Both the position numbers and the translations under genes were made by a program. Below are positions 1 to 5,790 of a stretch of DNA of 5,790 nt, in pieces (position 1 is the stretch's first letter; every line of letters starts with the position of its first letter). The notes below the pieces were generated by a model. That model saw nothing but the letters and a program-made list of their open reading frames with translations, ran no database searches and was not told the DNA's origin. Source of the DNA: Pseudomonadota bacterium (GTDB lineage Bacteria; Pseudomonadota; Gammaproteobacteria; Burkholderiales; Ferrovaceae); assembly GCA_021794775.1 (NCBI GenBank), contig JAJYQG010000037.1, positions 1-5,790 on the forward strand, written 5' to 3'.

Positions 1-613
1 CTCGTATCCCGCCGGTGAGTATGACCTGGCCGGCTTTGCCGTCGGTGTGGTGGAAAAATCGGCCTTGGTGGATGGCACCACCATTCGACCCGGCGATCGG
101 GTTGTGGGGGTAGCTTCCAGCGGGGCCCATTCCAACGGCTTCTCCCTGATCCGCAAAATCGTCGCCCATGCCGGGGCCGATCTGGCGGCGCCGTTTCCCG
201 GCGGGGCCTACGGAACGCGCAGCTTGGGTGAGGTGTTGATGACGCCTACCCGGTTGTACGTCAAGCCTGTGCTGGCGCTGCGCGCCAAGGTGACGATCAA
301 GGGCATGGCCCATATCACCGGCGGGGGATTGCTGGACAATGTGCCACGGGTTTTGCCGGAAGGCCTGGCCGCCCGGCTTGAGCGTGCGCGCTGGCCTCAT
401 GGGCCACTTTTTGACTGGTTGCAACAGGCCGGCGGCGTGGACGAGCAAGAAATGCTGCGGGTATTCAACTGTGGGGTAGGCATGACCCTCGTCGTGGCTC
501 CGGAGGATGAATCGGTGGTGCTCAAGCATTTTGCCGAACTGGGTTGGGATGCTTGGTCTCTGGGCGAGATCGTGGTCCGTCCTGCCGATCGTCCTGCAAC
601 CTGGGTGGAATGA
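1..613 (+). CDS. purM: Phosphoribosylformylglycinamidine cyclo-ligase (AIR synthetase), 3' part
   Basis: This is the C-terminal ~203 residues of PurM. The start lies upstream of the window and the reading frame enters at base 2. The family is usually about 345 residues, so roughly 60% is visible. PurM closes formylglycinamidine ribonucleotide to aminoimidazole ribonucleotide (AIR) using ATP, the fifth step of de novo purine synthesis, in the cytosol. Family motifs seen in order are GEYDLAGFAVGVVEK (bases ~17-61), GDRVVGVASSGAHSNGFSLI (~95-154), TRLYVKPVLALR (~248-283), the glycine-rich HITGGGLLDNVPRVLP (~311-358) and MLRVFNCGVGM (~452-484). The glycine-rich loop belongs to the ATP-binding fold shared with PurL, SelD and ThiL. 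The stop codon TGA (611-613) overlaps the purN start as ATGA, which suggests translational coupling. No frameshift is seen. Identity is very secure. Confidence 0.97.
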   Translation, partial: SYPAGEYDLAGFAVGVVEKSALVDGTTIRPGDRVVGVASSGAHSNGFSLIRKIVAHAGADLAAPFPGGAYGTRSLGEVLMTPTRLYVKPVLALRAKVTIKGMAHITGGGLLDNVPRVLPEGLAARLERARWPHGPLFDWLQQAGGVDEQEMLRVFNCGVGMTLVVAPEDESVVLKHFAELGWDAWSLGEIVVRPADRPATWVE

Positions 614-1260
614 CCGTGTCTCTGCCGCGGGTGGTGGTCCTGATTTCGGGACGTGGGTCCAATCTGGCGGCCATACTGGGCGCCGATCTGCCGCTTCAGG
701 TGGTGGCGGTGATCAGCAACAGACCGGGTGCTCCAGGCCTTGAACTGGCCACGGGGCGAGGCATTCCGGTGGCGTTGCTGAGTGCCGACGAATATCCGGA
801 TCGGGACGATTACGACGATCGTTTGCGTGCCCTGATCGATCTTCATGAACCCAACCTGGTGGTGTTGGCCGGTTTCATGCGCATCCTGAGTCCATCGTTG
901 GTGCGCCATTACGCGCGCCGCATGCTGAACATCCATCCGTCGCTGTTGCCGGCCTTTACCGGGCTGCACACCCATCGGCGTGCTCTGGATGGCGCGGTGG
1001 CGGTGCATGGTTGCACCGTGCATTTCGTCACCGAAGAGCTGGATGGTGGACCGATCGTCGCTCAGGGGGTGGTGCCGGTGTTGCCGTCAGACGATGAGGC
1101 TCAGTTGGCGCAGCGTGTGTTGGCGATGGAACACCGTCTTTTCCCCATGGTATTACGGGCCTGGGCTGAAGGGCGACTGACCTGGGAGGGCGAGCGTCCC
1201 CTTCTGCGTCGAGCCGATGGAACGCCGGGTGAACGCTGGCTGGGACTGGATCCATCATGA
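610..1260 (+). CDS. purN: Phosphoribosylglycinamide formyltransferase (GAR transformylase)
   Basis: This 216-residue protein matches the usual PurN length (~212 in E. coli). It transfers the formyl group of 10-formyltetrahydrofolate to glycinamide ribonucleotide, the third step of purine synthesis, in the cytosol. Visible motifs are the phosphate-binding loop SGRGSNL (residues 13-19), VISNRPGAPGL (34-44), VVLAGFMRILSP (84-95), NIHPSLLP (107-114) and VHFVTEELDGGPIVAQG (137-153). The catalytic trio equivalent to E. coli Asn106, His108 and Asp144 is present as N107, H109 and D145. The ATG at 610 is chosen because it gives MTVSLPRVVVLISGRG, a normal family N-terminus, and overlaps the purM stop by 4 bases. 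An upstream in-frame start at 544 would add 22 residues with no family likeness. Only a weak GGTGG lies just before the ATG, which fits coupling to purM translation. The 3' end overlaps the next gene by 4 bases. Confidence 0.97.
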   Translation: MTVSLPRVVVLISGRGSNLAAILGADLPLQVVAVISNRPGAPGLELATGRGIPVALLSADEYPDRDDYDDRLRALIDLHEPNLVVLAGFMRILSPSLVRHYARRMLNIHPSLLPAFTGLHTHRRALDGAVAVHGCTVHFVTEELDGGPIVAQGVVPVLPSDDEAQLAQRVLAMEHRLFPMVLRAWAEGRLTWEGERPLLRRADGTPGERWLGLDPS

Positions 1261-2555
1261 AGCCTGCGAACGGTTCGGAACGGGGTATATCGCCTTTTCT
1301 GTTTGCGGGATGGGTGGAGGCTTTGCGGGCCTTGCTGGCCGAGTCGCGGCCAGCCGACCAGGTGCTGCACCATTTTTTCCGCGAAAATCCCAGCTGGGGT
1401 GGTCGTGACCGCTCTCTCTTGACGGAGCATTTTTATACGCTGTTGCGTCATTGGGAGGTGGTTACGGTGCTGGCTCCGGTCACCTCGGCACGTCGTCTGG
1501 TGTTGGCCTGTTTGCAGCGGGTCATGGGGCGCAGTGCCCGTGACCTGCAAGCGTTATGTCAGTCGGACGATGAACGCCAATGGCTGTTTGCCCTTCCTGC
1601 GCAGCGCTTGCCTGAAGAACCGGCGGTGCAAGCACTGCTGCCAAACTGGCTGCTGGATGCCGTGATGCCGGTGCTGAAGGAAGGTGAATGGCTCGACCTT
1701 GGCCGCGCGCTGCGCACGCCGGCCCCGCTCGATTTGCGCGTGAATACCCTTAAAACCGACCGGGACGGATTGCTCAAGGATTTGCAGAGCGCAGGTATCG
1801 AACTGGAACCCACGCCTTGGTCGCCCTGGGGCTTGCGGGTCAAGGGCCGTCCTGACCTGCAGCGCTTGCGCTGCTTCAAGGAAGGCCATTTCGAGGTGCA
1901 GGATGAGGGCAGCCAGTTGTTGTCGGCGCTGGTGGGCCCCCGTCGGCGCGACATGGTGGTCGATTTTTGTGCTGGCGCCGGCGGAAAGTCGCTGCATCTC
2001 GGAGCCTTGATGCAAAATCAGGGCAGATTGTATGCCTTCGACGTGGCTGCGCATCGCCTCGACCGACTAAAACCACGGCTCAAGCGGGCTGGACTGTCGA
2101 ATTTGATGCCGGTCGTCATCGCCCATGAAAACGACGACCGGGTACGGCGCTTGCATGGCAAGATTGACCGTGTGCTGGTGGATGCACCCTGCAGCGGGAC
2201 GGGCACCTTGAGGCGCAACCCGGATTTGCGCTTGCGCCAGGATATGCAGGGCTTGCCCAGCCTTCTCGACAAGCAACGCGGTATCCTGGAAGGTGCCGCC
2301 CGGCTCGTCAAACCCGGTGGGCGGTTGGTGTACGCGACCTGCAGCCTGTTGCCCGCCGAAAATCACGATCAGGCGCGGGCTTTCACGGAACGGCATCCCG
2401 AGTTCGAATGCCTGTCGGCCCAGGCGTTGCTTGCCGCCAGTGGGGTGAACTGTCCTCTGGAAGGGGATGTCATGCAGCTTTGGCCCCAGCGTCATGGAAC
2501 CGACGGCTTTTTTGCGGCGGTGTGGCAGCGTCGTGTGGAAGCCACTGAGGGGTAA
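1257..2555 (+). CDS. RsmB/NOP-family SAM-dependent RNA (cytosine-5) methyltransferase
   Basis: This 432-residue protein is predicted to place a methyl group from SAM on C5 of a cytosine in RNA, most likely rRNA. Residues 1-140 form an alpha-helical, NusB-like N-terminal region (DRSLLTEHFYTLLRH at 51-65). Residues ~155-215 look like the RNA-binding subdomain before the catalytic core (LDLRVNTLKTDRDGLL at 158-173, then FEVQDEGSQLL at 212-222). The Rossmann core carries motif I DFCAGAGGKS (236-245), motif IV DAPCSGTGTLRRNPD (309-323) and motif VI YATCSLLPAEN (359-369). In this family the motif VI cysteine (C362) is the nucleophile and the motif IV cysteine (C312) aids product release; both are present. 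The start is an ATGA overlap with purN. Motif I (DFCAGAGG rather than RsmB's DLCAAPGG) and the TLRRNPDLRLR stretch differ from canonical RsmB. The exact target, such as m5C967 of 16S rRNA, is therefore not safe to assign and no symbol is given. Confidence 0.9.
   Translation: MKPANGSERGISPFLFAGWVEALRALLAESRPADQVLHHFFRENPSWGGRDRSLLTEHFYTLLRHWEVVTVLAPVTSARRLVLACLQRVMGRSARDLQALCQSDDERQWLFALPAQRLPEEPAVQALLPNWLLDAVMPVLKEGEWLDLGRALRTPAPLDLRVNTLKTDRDGLLKDLQSAGIELEPTPWSPWGLRVKGRPDLQRLRCFKEGHFEVQDEGSQLLSALVGPRRRDMVVDFCAGAGGKSLHLGALMQNQGRLYAFDVAAHRLDRLKPRLKRAGLSNLMPVVIAHENDDRVRRLHGKIDRVLVDAPCSGTGTLRRNPDLRLRQDMQGLPSLLDKQRGILEGAARLVKPGGRLVYATCSLLPAENHDQARAFTERHPEFECLSAQALLAASGVNCPLEGDVMQLWPQRHGTDGFFAAVWQRRVEATEG
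2546..2552 (+). promoter_or_regulatory. Ribosome binding site for the GTG-started channel gene
   Basis: TGAGGGG runs into the methyltransferase stop codon TAA (2553-2555). It ends 9 bases before the GTG at 2562. It supports the non-ATG start, since the next in-frame ATG lies more than 80 codons downstream and would remove several membrane segments. Confidence 0.6.
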
Positions 2556-2561
2556 TCCATC

Positions 2562-3824
2562 GTGGAGACGTCTGCCGGTCCCTTCGTCAACCTGATCGAG
2601 TTCTTTCAGTCGCTGACCCAGTATCGCCATATCTGGCAATTGCCGGTGCTGCTGGGCGCCATCCTGATCGCGGCAGCAGCGACATTGGCGCTGGGCGGAA
2701 AACTGGTCCATGAGCCGCAGACAGACATCGATAAAATCCGTCGTCTCAAAGGGTTGTTGTTTGCTGCCACCCTGGTGACGGCCTTGTTTGCCTTGCGCCA
2801 TCATTTTGGCATGGGACGTCCTTCTCCTCTTTTGCACATGGCCTTTGATCTGGCGCTGGCCCTCACCGTGACCCGATTGGGGGTGTATGTACTGCATTAC
2901 GGGGTAGGCTGGCCCCAGCGCATGGTGTTCATCCAGACACAATTTTTGCGTCTGGTCTGGCTTGTCTTTGCGCTGCATGTTACCGGCCTGTTGGAGCCGG
3001 TACAGGCATGGCTGGAGAGCGTGGAGATGGTGCTGGGAGGTAGCCATGTGTCGCTCTGGCAATTGATGCAGGGTTCGGTGCTGGTGACGCTTTTTGTGGT
3101 GGGAGCCTTGTGGCTTGGGGCATGGTTCGAGCGCAGGCTGGGGCGTACCGATTCGCTCGACACCCATGTGCGCGTCATTGTCGTCAAGCTGGTACGGGGC
3201 CTGTTGCTGTTTTTTGCTTTGCTGCTGGCCATGCCCCTGGTGGGCATCGATGCCACCTTTCTTTCCGTGTTGGGTGGTGCTTTGGGGGTGGGCCTGGGTT
3301 TTGCTTTGCAAAAAGTGGCCAGCAATTATGTCAGTGGATTCATTTTGCTCCTGGACCGTTCCATTCGCATGGGGGATGTGATCACGGTGGAGAGTCGGAT
3401 TGGCACCGTCATCCGGCTGGACACCCGTTGCGTGACCTTATCATCCACCGATGGGACGGCCTTCATCGTGCCCAACGAAACCTTTTTGACGCAGACCATC
3501 ATCAACCATACGCGCATGGGAACCGGGGTCTGCCATAGCCTCACGGTCGAGGTGGCCTATGAAACCGATCTCACGGTCGTGCAGGCGCTCTTGGTCGAGG
3601 TGGCGCAGAACCAGGAACGGATATTGAAAGATCCGCCACCGGAGGCGGTGGTGGGCAAGGTGACCGGTCACGGGGTGGAGTTGGTGTTGTTCTATTGGAT
3701 TGCCGACCCGGGGAAGGGCGATTCGGGACTGAAATCGAAGCTCACTCAGGGTTTTCTTCTGGGATTGCGCGCGCGTGGCATACGCATTCCGCTCAAAGAT
3801 GGCGCTCAGGCGGTTTTACCGTAA
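2562..3824 (+). CDS. MscS-family mechanosensitive ion channel
   Basis: This 420-residue inner-membrane channel is predicted to open under membrane tension and release solutes during osmotic downshock. Hydrophobic segments lie near residues 28-45, 63-79, 93-113, 127-147, 169-189 and 211-229, followed by the pore helix at ~231-262. This makes it longer than E. coli MscS (286 residues, three helices). The pore helix and start of the beta domain are diagnostic: FLSVLGGALGVGLGFALQ (233-250), NYVSGFILLLDRSIRMGD (255-272), then STDGTAFIVPNETFL (295-309). Residues ~270-410 form the cytoplasmic beta and alpha/beta domains and end in GIRIPLKDG. Aligning Gln250 with E. coli Gln112 puts V243 and F247 at the hydrophobic gate (Leu105 and Leu109) and K251 at the Gly113 hinge. 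The start is GTG, supported by GAGGGG upstream. It follows the methyltransferase gene by 6 bases and is likely co-transcribed. No regulatory N-terminal domain or signal peptide is evident. The specific paralogue cannot be named. Confidence 0.93.
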   Translation: METSAGPFVNLIEFFQSLTQYRHIWQLPVLLGAILIAAAATLALGGKLVHEPQTDIDKIRRLKGLLFAATLVTALFALRHHFGMGRPSPLLHMAFDLALALTVTRLGVYVLHYGVGWPQRMVFIQTQFLRLVWLVFALHVTGLLEPVQAWLESVEMVLGGSHVSLWQLMQGSVLVTLFVVGALWLGAWFERRLGRTDSLDTHVRVIVVKLVRGLLLFFALLLAMPLVGIDATFLSVLGGALGVGLGFALQKVASNYVSGFILLLDRSIRMGDVITVESRIGTVIRLDTRCVTLSSTDGTAFIVPNETFLTQTIINHTRMGTGVCHSLTVEVAYETDLTVVQALLVEVAQNQERILKDPPPEAVVGKVTGHGVELVLFYWIADPGKGDSGLKSKLTQGFLLGLRARGIRIPLKDGAQAVLP

Positions 3825-3829
3825 ATTCA

Positions 3830-3838
3830 TGCTACAAT
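3830..3838 (+). promoter_or_regulatory. Candidate extended -10 promoter for the desaturase gene
   Basis: TGCTACAAT is a TGn motif joined to a -10 hexamer with one mismatch to TATAAT. It begins 6 bases after the channel stop codon. No good -35 box lies 16-18 bases upstream, which is tolerable for an extended -10 element. The predicted start near 3845 would leave a leader of about 28 bases before the desaturase ATG. This would let the desaturase be expressed apart from the upstream genes. The call rests on the motif alone. Confidence 0.45.
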
Positions 3839-3859
3839 GGAAGATTAACCCCAAATATC

Positions 3860-3863
3860 GAGG
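3860..3863 (+). promoter_or_regulatory. Ribosome binding site deciding the desaturase start
   Basis: GAGG ends 9 bases before the ATG at 3873. An alternative in-frame TTG at 3864 abuts this motif directly and could not use it, so the ATG is preferred and the protein is three residues shorter. Confidence 0.6.
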
Positions 3864-3872
3864 TTGGCTGCG

Positions 3873-5048
3873 ATGATCTCCGGTCTGGTTACCCTTTCCT
3901 GGTGGCAATATGTGCTGGTGGCGTTGGCGCTGACCCACATCACCATTGCTTCTGTCACCATTTTCCTGCATCGTCACCAAGCCCACCGAGCTCTGGAGTT
4001 GGGGCCCGTGGCGAGCCATTTTTTTCGGTTCTGGCTATGGCTGACGACCGGCATGGTAACCCAGCAATGGGCCGCCATTCATCGTAAACACCATGCCAAA
4101 TGCGAGACTGCCGAAGACCCTCACAGTCCTCAGGTGTTGGGTATTCATCGTGTGCTATGGGGCGGGGTCCTGCTCTACGTCAAGGAAAGCCGCAATGCTG
4201 AAACCATGGTGCGCTATGGCCATGGCACGCCCCATGACTGGATCGAGCGCCATCTCTATGCCGCCCATGAGCGTCTGGGCGTCACCCTGATGGCTTTCAT
4301 CGATATCGCCTTGTTCGGTTTGGCGCCGGGTTTGCTGATCTGGTTGGTGCAGATGCTCTGGATTCCTTTTTGGGCGGCCGGGGTCATCAATGGCCTTGGC
4401 CATTATTGGGGCTACCGTAACTTCAATTGCAAAGATGCCAGCACCAACATCATTCCCTGGGGCATCTTGATCGGTGGGGAAGAGTTGCACAACAACCATC
4501 ATACTTTTGCGACTTCGGCCAAGCTGTCCCATCGTTGGTATGAGTTCGATATTGGCTGGCTCTACATTCGCGTGCTTGAGGCCTTGGGCCAAGCGAGGGT
4601 GAAATCGGTGGCGCCGCAGGTGCGCTTCGATAAAAACAAGCTGGAGTGCGATCTTGAAACCTTGCAAGCCATTATCCGTAACCGTTACGACGTGATGGCA
4701 CGCTATGCCCGCGATTTGGCGGCCCATTGTGTTCACGATGTGCAGCGTGTCGGGGCCGGCATGGCTTCCCATCGTGAAGTCAATGGCATGATCCAGAAGT
4801 GGCTGCGTCACGCGCCGGAAGATTTGACTTCTGGTGAGCGGCATCTGCTGGAACAGCTGTTGCAGTCGGGATCGTGCGCTGCCGCCACCGTGATTCGCAT
4901 GCGCGGTGAACTGGAGCAGCTGTGGACGCGCACCAACGCGAGCGCCGAGCAGCTGGTGGAGCAGTTGAAGGACTGGTGCTACCGGGCGGAGAAGAGTGGC
5001 ATTCAGGAGCTGAGCCGTTTTTCACGGACACTCCGAGCCTACGCTTGA
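3873..5048 (+). CDS. desA: Membrane fatty-acid (acyl-lipid) desaturase, DesA type
   Basis: This 391-residue di-iron membrane enzyme is predicted to introduce a cis double bond, probably delta-9, into saturated fatty acyl chains using O2 and an electron-transfer partner. The three histidine boxes are intact: HRHQAH (33-38), HRKHH (70-74) and HNNHH (206-210). A further His177 sits in NGLGHYWGYRNF (173-184), as in the acyl-CoA/acyl-lipid desaturase group. Hydrophobic stretches at ~10-30, 43-62 and 136-172 form the membrane part. Residues ~250-391 are soluble and helical, with no histidine box, and resemble the C-terminal end of ISL3-type transposases (LTSGERHLLEQLL at 318-330, SGIQELSRFSRTLRAY at 375-390). 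From memory, Pseudomonas aeruginosa DesA, which desaturates acyl chains in phospholipids, has a similar length and layout, so the symbol is by analogy. The gene is probably its own transcription unit, with a candidate promoter 35-43 bases upstream and a terminator just after it. Exact substrate and regiochemistry are inferred. Confidence 0.9.
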   Translation: MISGLVTLSWWQYVLVALALTHITIASVTIFLHRHQAHRALELGPVASHFFRFWLWLTTGMVTQQWAAIHRKHHAKCETAEDPHSPQVLGIHRVLWGGVLLYVKESRNAETMVRYGHGTPHDWIERHLYAAHERLGVTLMAFIDIALFGLAPGLLIWLVQMLWIPFWAAGVINGLGHYWGYRNFNCKDASTNIIPWGILIGGEELHNNHHTFATSAKLSHRWYEFDIGWLYIRVLEALGQARVKSVAPQVRFDKNKLECDLETLQAIIRNRYDVMARYARDLAAHCVHDVQRVGAGMASHREVNGMIQKWLRHAPEDLTSGERHLLEQLLQSGSCAAATVIRMRGELEQLWTRTNASAEQLVEQLKDWCYRAEKSGIQELSRFSRTLRAYA

Positions 5049-5070
5049 ATCCCTCGATGGCGTCGTCTCA

Positions 5071-5093
5071 AGCCCCGCCTAGGCGGGGTTTTT
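5071..5093 (+). terminator. Intrinsic terminator after the desaturase gene
   Basis: CCCCGC (5073-5078) pairs with GCGGGG (5083-5088) around a CTAG loop, and the stem can extend by a G-T wobble and A-T pairs. Five T residues (5089-5093) follow at once. It lies 22 bases after the desaturase stop. No matching A-run precedes the hairpin, so it should act on the + strand only. It separates the desaturase unit from cysI. Confidence 0.9.
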
Positions 5094-5103
5094 ATTTCGT
5101 ATG

Positions 5104-5127
5104 GTTATAACGATCGAATTTTATCGT
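5104..5127. promoter_or_regulatory. Possible operator: small palindromes upstream of the cysI promoter
   Basis: GTTATAAC (5104-5111) is a perfect 8-base palindrome. ACGAT (5110-5114) and ATCGT (5123-5127) form an inverted repeat with an 8-base AT-rich spacer. Both lie just upstream of the predicted -35 box, where a LysR-type activator such as CysB typically binds in sulfur-assimilation genes. The arms are short and could be chance in AT-rich DNA, so this is only a suggestion. Confidence 0.25.
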
Positions 5128-5129
5128 CT

Positions 5130-5157
5130 TTGTTAGAATAAAGAGCGTCGTTACAAT
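5130..5157 (+). promoter_or_regulatory. Predicted sigma70-type promoter of cysI
   Basis: TTGTTA (5130-5135) and TACAAT (5152-5157) match the -35 and -10 consensus at four of six and five of six positions. The spacer is 16 bases. Transcription would start near 5164, giving a leader of about 26 bases before the cysI ATG. The region 5094-5160 is distinctly AT-rich against its GC-rich surroundings, and the upstream terminator means cysI needs its own promoter. Confidence 0.6.
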
Positions 5158-5178
5158 AGAATCCAGTTGCAAGACTTC

Positions 5179-5185
5179 GGAGAGG
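5179..5185 (+). promoter_or_regulatory. Ribosome binding site of cysI
   Basis: GGAGAGG is a strong Shine-Dalgarno match. Its GGAG core ends 7 bases before the ATG at 5190 and fixes that codon as the start. Confidence 0.8.
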
Positions 5186-5189
5186 ATTC

Positions 5190-5790
5190 ATGTACCAATA
5201 CGACGATATCGATCAGCAGTTGGTGGAAGAGCGCGTGGCTCGTTTCCGCGACCAGACCGAGCGTTTTCTGGCAGGCCAGTTGTCCGAGGACGATTTCCGC
5301 CCTTTTCGTTTGCAGAATGGTTTGTACATTCAGCGTCATGGCCCAATGCTGCGGGTCGCCATTCCTTATGGTGTGCTGAGTGCGCCTCAGTTGCGCCGTT
5401 TGGCCTGGATTGCACGCACCCATGATCGTGGCATCGGCCATTTCAGCACGCGTCAGAACATTCAGTACAACTGGGTCAAGCTGGAAGAAGTTCCCGACAT
5501 CCTGGCCGCCCTGGCCGAAGTGCAAATGCATGCCACGCAAACCAGCGGCAATTGCGTGCGCAATACCACCACCGATCATTTTGCCGGGGTGGCGGCCGAT
5601 GAGCTGATCGATCCACGGGTAACCTGCGAGCTGATTCGCCAATGGTCTACCGGTCATCCGGAATTCGCTTATTTGCCACGCAAGTTCAAGATTGCGGTGA
5701 ATGGCGCGAAGCGTGATCGGGCGGCCATTGGTGTGCACGACATCGGTTTGCAAGCGCTGTACGATGCTGAACAGGGGTCGGGTTACCGTG
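5190..5790 (+). CDS. cysI: Sulfite reductase hemoprotein (beta) subunit, 5' part
   Basis: The frame is open from ATG 5190 to the window end and gives the first 200 residues; the family is about 550-570. The enzyme reduces sulfite to sulfide with six electrons at a coupled siroheme and [4Fe-4S] centre, in cytosolic assimilatory sulfur metabolism. Visible are the N-terminal ferredoxin-like half-domain with LQNGLYIQRHGPMLRVAIPYG (41-61), the siroheme-contacting HFSTRQNIQYNW (84-95), QTSGNCVRNTTTD (117-129) and PRKFKIAVNG (163-172). By recalled alignment with E. coli CysI, the sulfite-binding residues Arg83, Arg153, Lys215 and Lys217 correspond to R55, R124, K165 and K167, all present. The cluster-ligating cysteines would lie beyond the window. 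A related nitrite reductase is possible, but the MYQYDD start and overall pattern match betaproteobacterial sulfite reductases. It has its own promoter and a strong ribosome binding site. Other cys genes would be expected downstream. Confidence 0.92.
   Translation, partial: MYQYDDIDQQLVEERVARFRDQTERFLAGQLSEDDFRPFRLQNGLYIQRHGPMLRVAIPYGVLSAPQLRRLAWIARTHDRGIGHFSTRQNIQYNWVKLEEVPDILAALAEVQMHATQTSGNCVRNTTTDHFAGVAADELIDPRVTCELIRQWSTGHPEFAYLPRKFKIAVNGAKRDRAAIGVHDIGLQALYDAEQGSGYR

Noticed and set aside
544..609. An upstream in-frame start that would lengthen purN by 22 residues
   Set aside because: The added residues lie in the purM coding region and do not resemble PurN N-termini. The ATG at 610 gives the standard protein.
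397..1023. A 208-codon open frame on the - strand opposite purM and purN
   Set aside because: It crosses two well-conserved purine genes and its product is Gln/His/Arg-rich without domain features.
2067..3311. A 414-codon open frame on the - strand spanning the methyltransferase/channel junction
   Set aside because: It lies opposite two clearly recognisable genes. Its product is rich in Gln, His and Arg with no domain pattern, as expected for a shadow frame in GC-rich DNA.
3540..3604. Short direct repeats in the channel gene (CTCACGGTCG twice, GGTCGAGGTGGC twice)
   Set aside because: They encode related Leu-Thr-Val and Val-Glu-Val peptides in a conserved beta/alpha region. They are too short and too few to be a repeat element.
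3864..3872. An in-frame TTG start for the desaturase
   Set aside because: It touches the GAGG ribosome binding site with no spacing, while the ATG at 3873 is well spaced.
4155..4844. A 229-codon open frame on the - strand opposite the desaturase
   Set aside because: It overlaps the conserved histidine-box coding sequence, has no recognisable motif or start signal, and shows typical shadow composition.
4620..5048. A transposase fragment or insertion-sequence remnant at the end of the desaturase gene
   Set aside because: The likeness to ISL3 transposases is in-frame, with no inverted repeats, target duplication or catalytic DDE part. It reads as a protein domain, not a mobile element.
5151..5753. 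A 200-codon open frame on the - strand opposite cysI
   Set aside because: The + strand frame here is unmistakably a sulfite reductase with strong start signals. The reverse frame has no family likeness.

Overview
The window reads as ordinary chromosomal DNA from a GC-rich proteobacterium, most probably a betaproteobacterium. The evidence is the purM-purN pair, a long histidine-box desaturase with an extra C-terminal domain, and a beta-type sulfite reductase that starts MYQYDD. This assignment rests on recalled family resemblance and gene order, not on a search. All six genes lie on the + strand, packed almost end to end.

Region 1 (1-3824) is a compact run of four genes: the 3' part of purM, purN, an RsmB/NOP-type RNA cytosine-5 methyltransferase and an MscS-type mechanosensitive channel. 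purM/purN and purN/methyltransferase each overlap by 4 bases (ATGA). The channel starts at a GTG six bases after the methyltransferase stop. I see no promoter or terminator inside the run, so it is probably one transcript that joins purine synthesis (AIR synthetase and GAR transformylase) to RNA modification and osmotic protection.

Region 2 (3825-5093) is a desaturase unit. A candidate extended -10 promoter straddles the end of the channel gene. It is followed by a 391-residue membrane fatty-acid desaturase of the DesA type and a strong intrinsic terminator. The last ~140 residues of the desaturase are a soluble helical extension that resembles the C-terminal part of ISL3-family transposases. 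This is the most curious feature of the window, although it is probably shared by the whole DesA subfamily.

Region 3 (5094-5790) is an AT-rich intergenic stretch with a good sigma70-type promoter and small inverted repeats. It leads into the first 200 residues of cysI, the sulfite reductase hemoprotein, which runs off the window end. All the siroheme/sulfite-pocket residues expected in this half are present.

I found no RNA genes, CRISPR array, insertion sequence or prophage element, and no convincing undescribed system.
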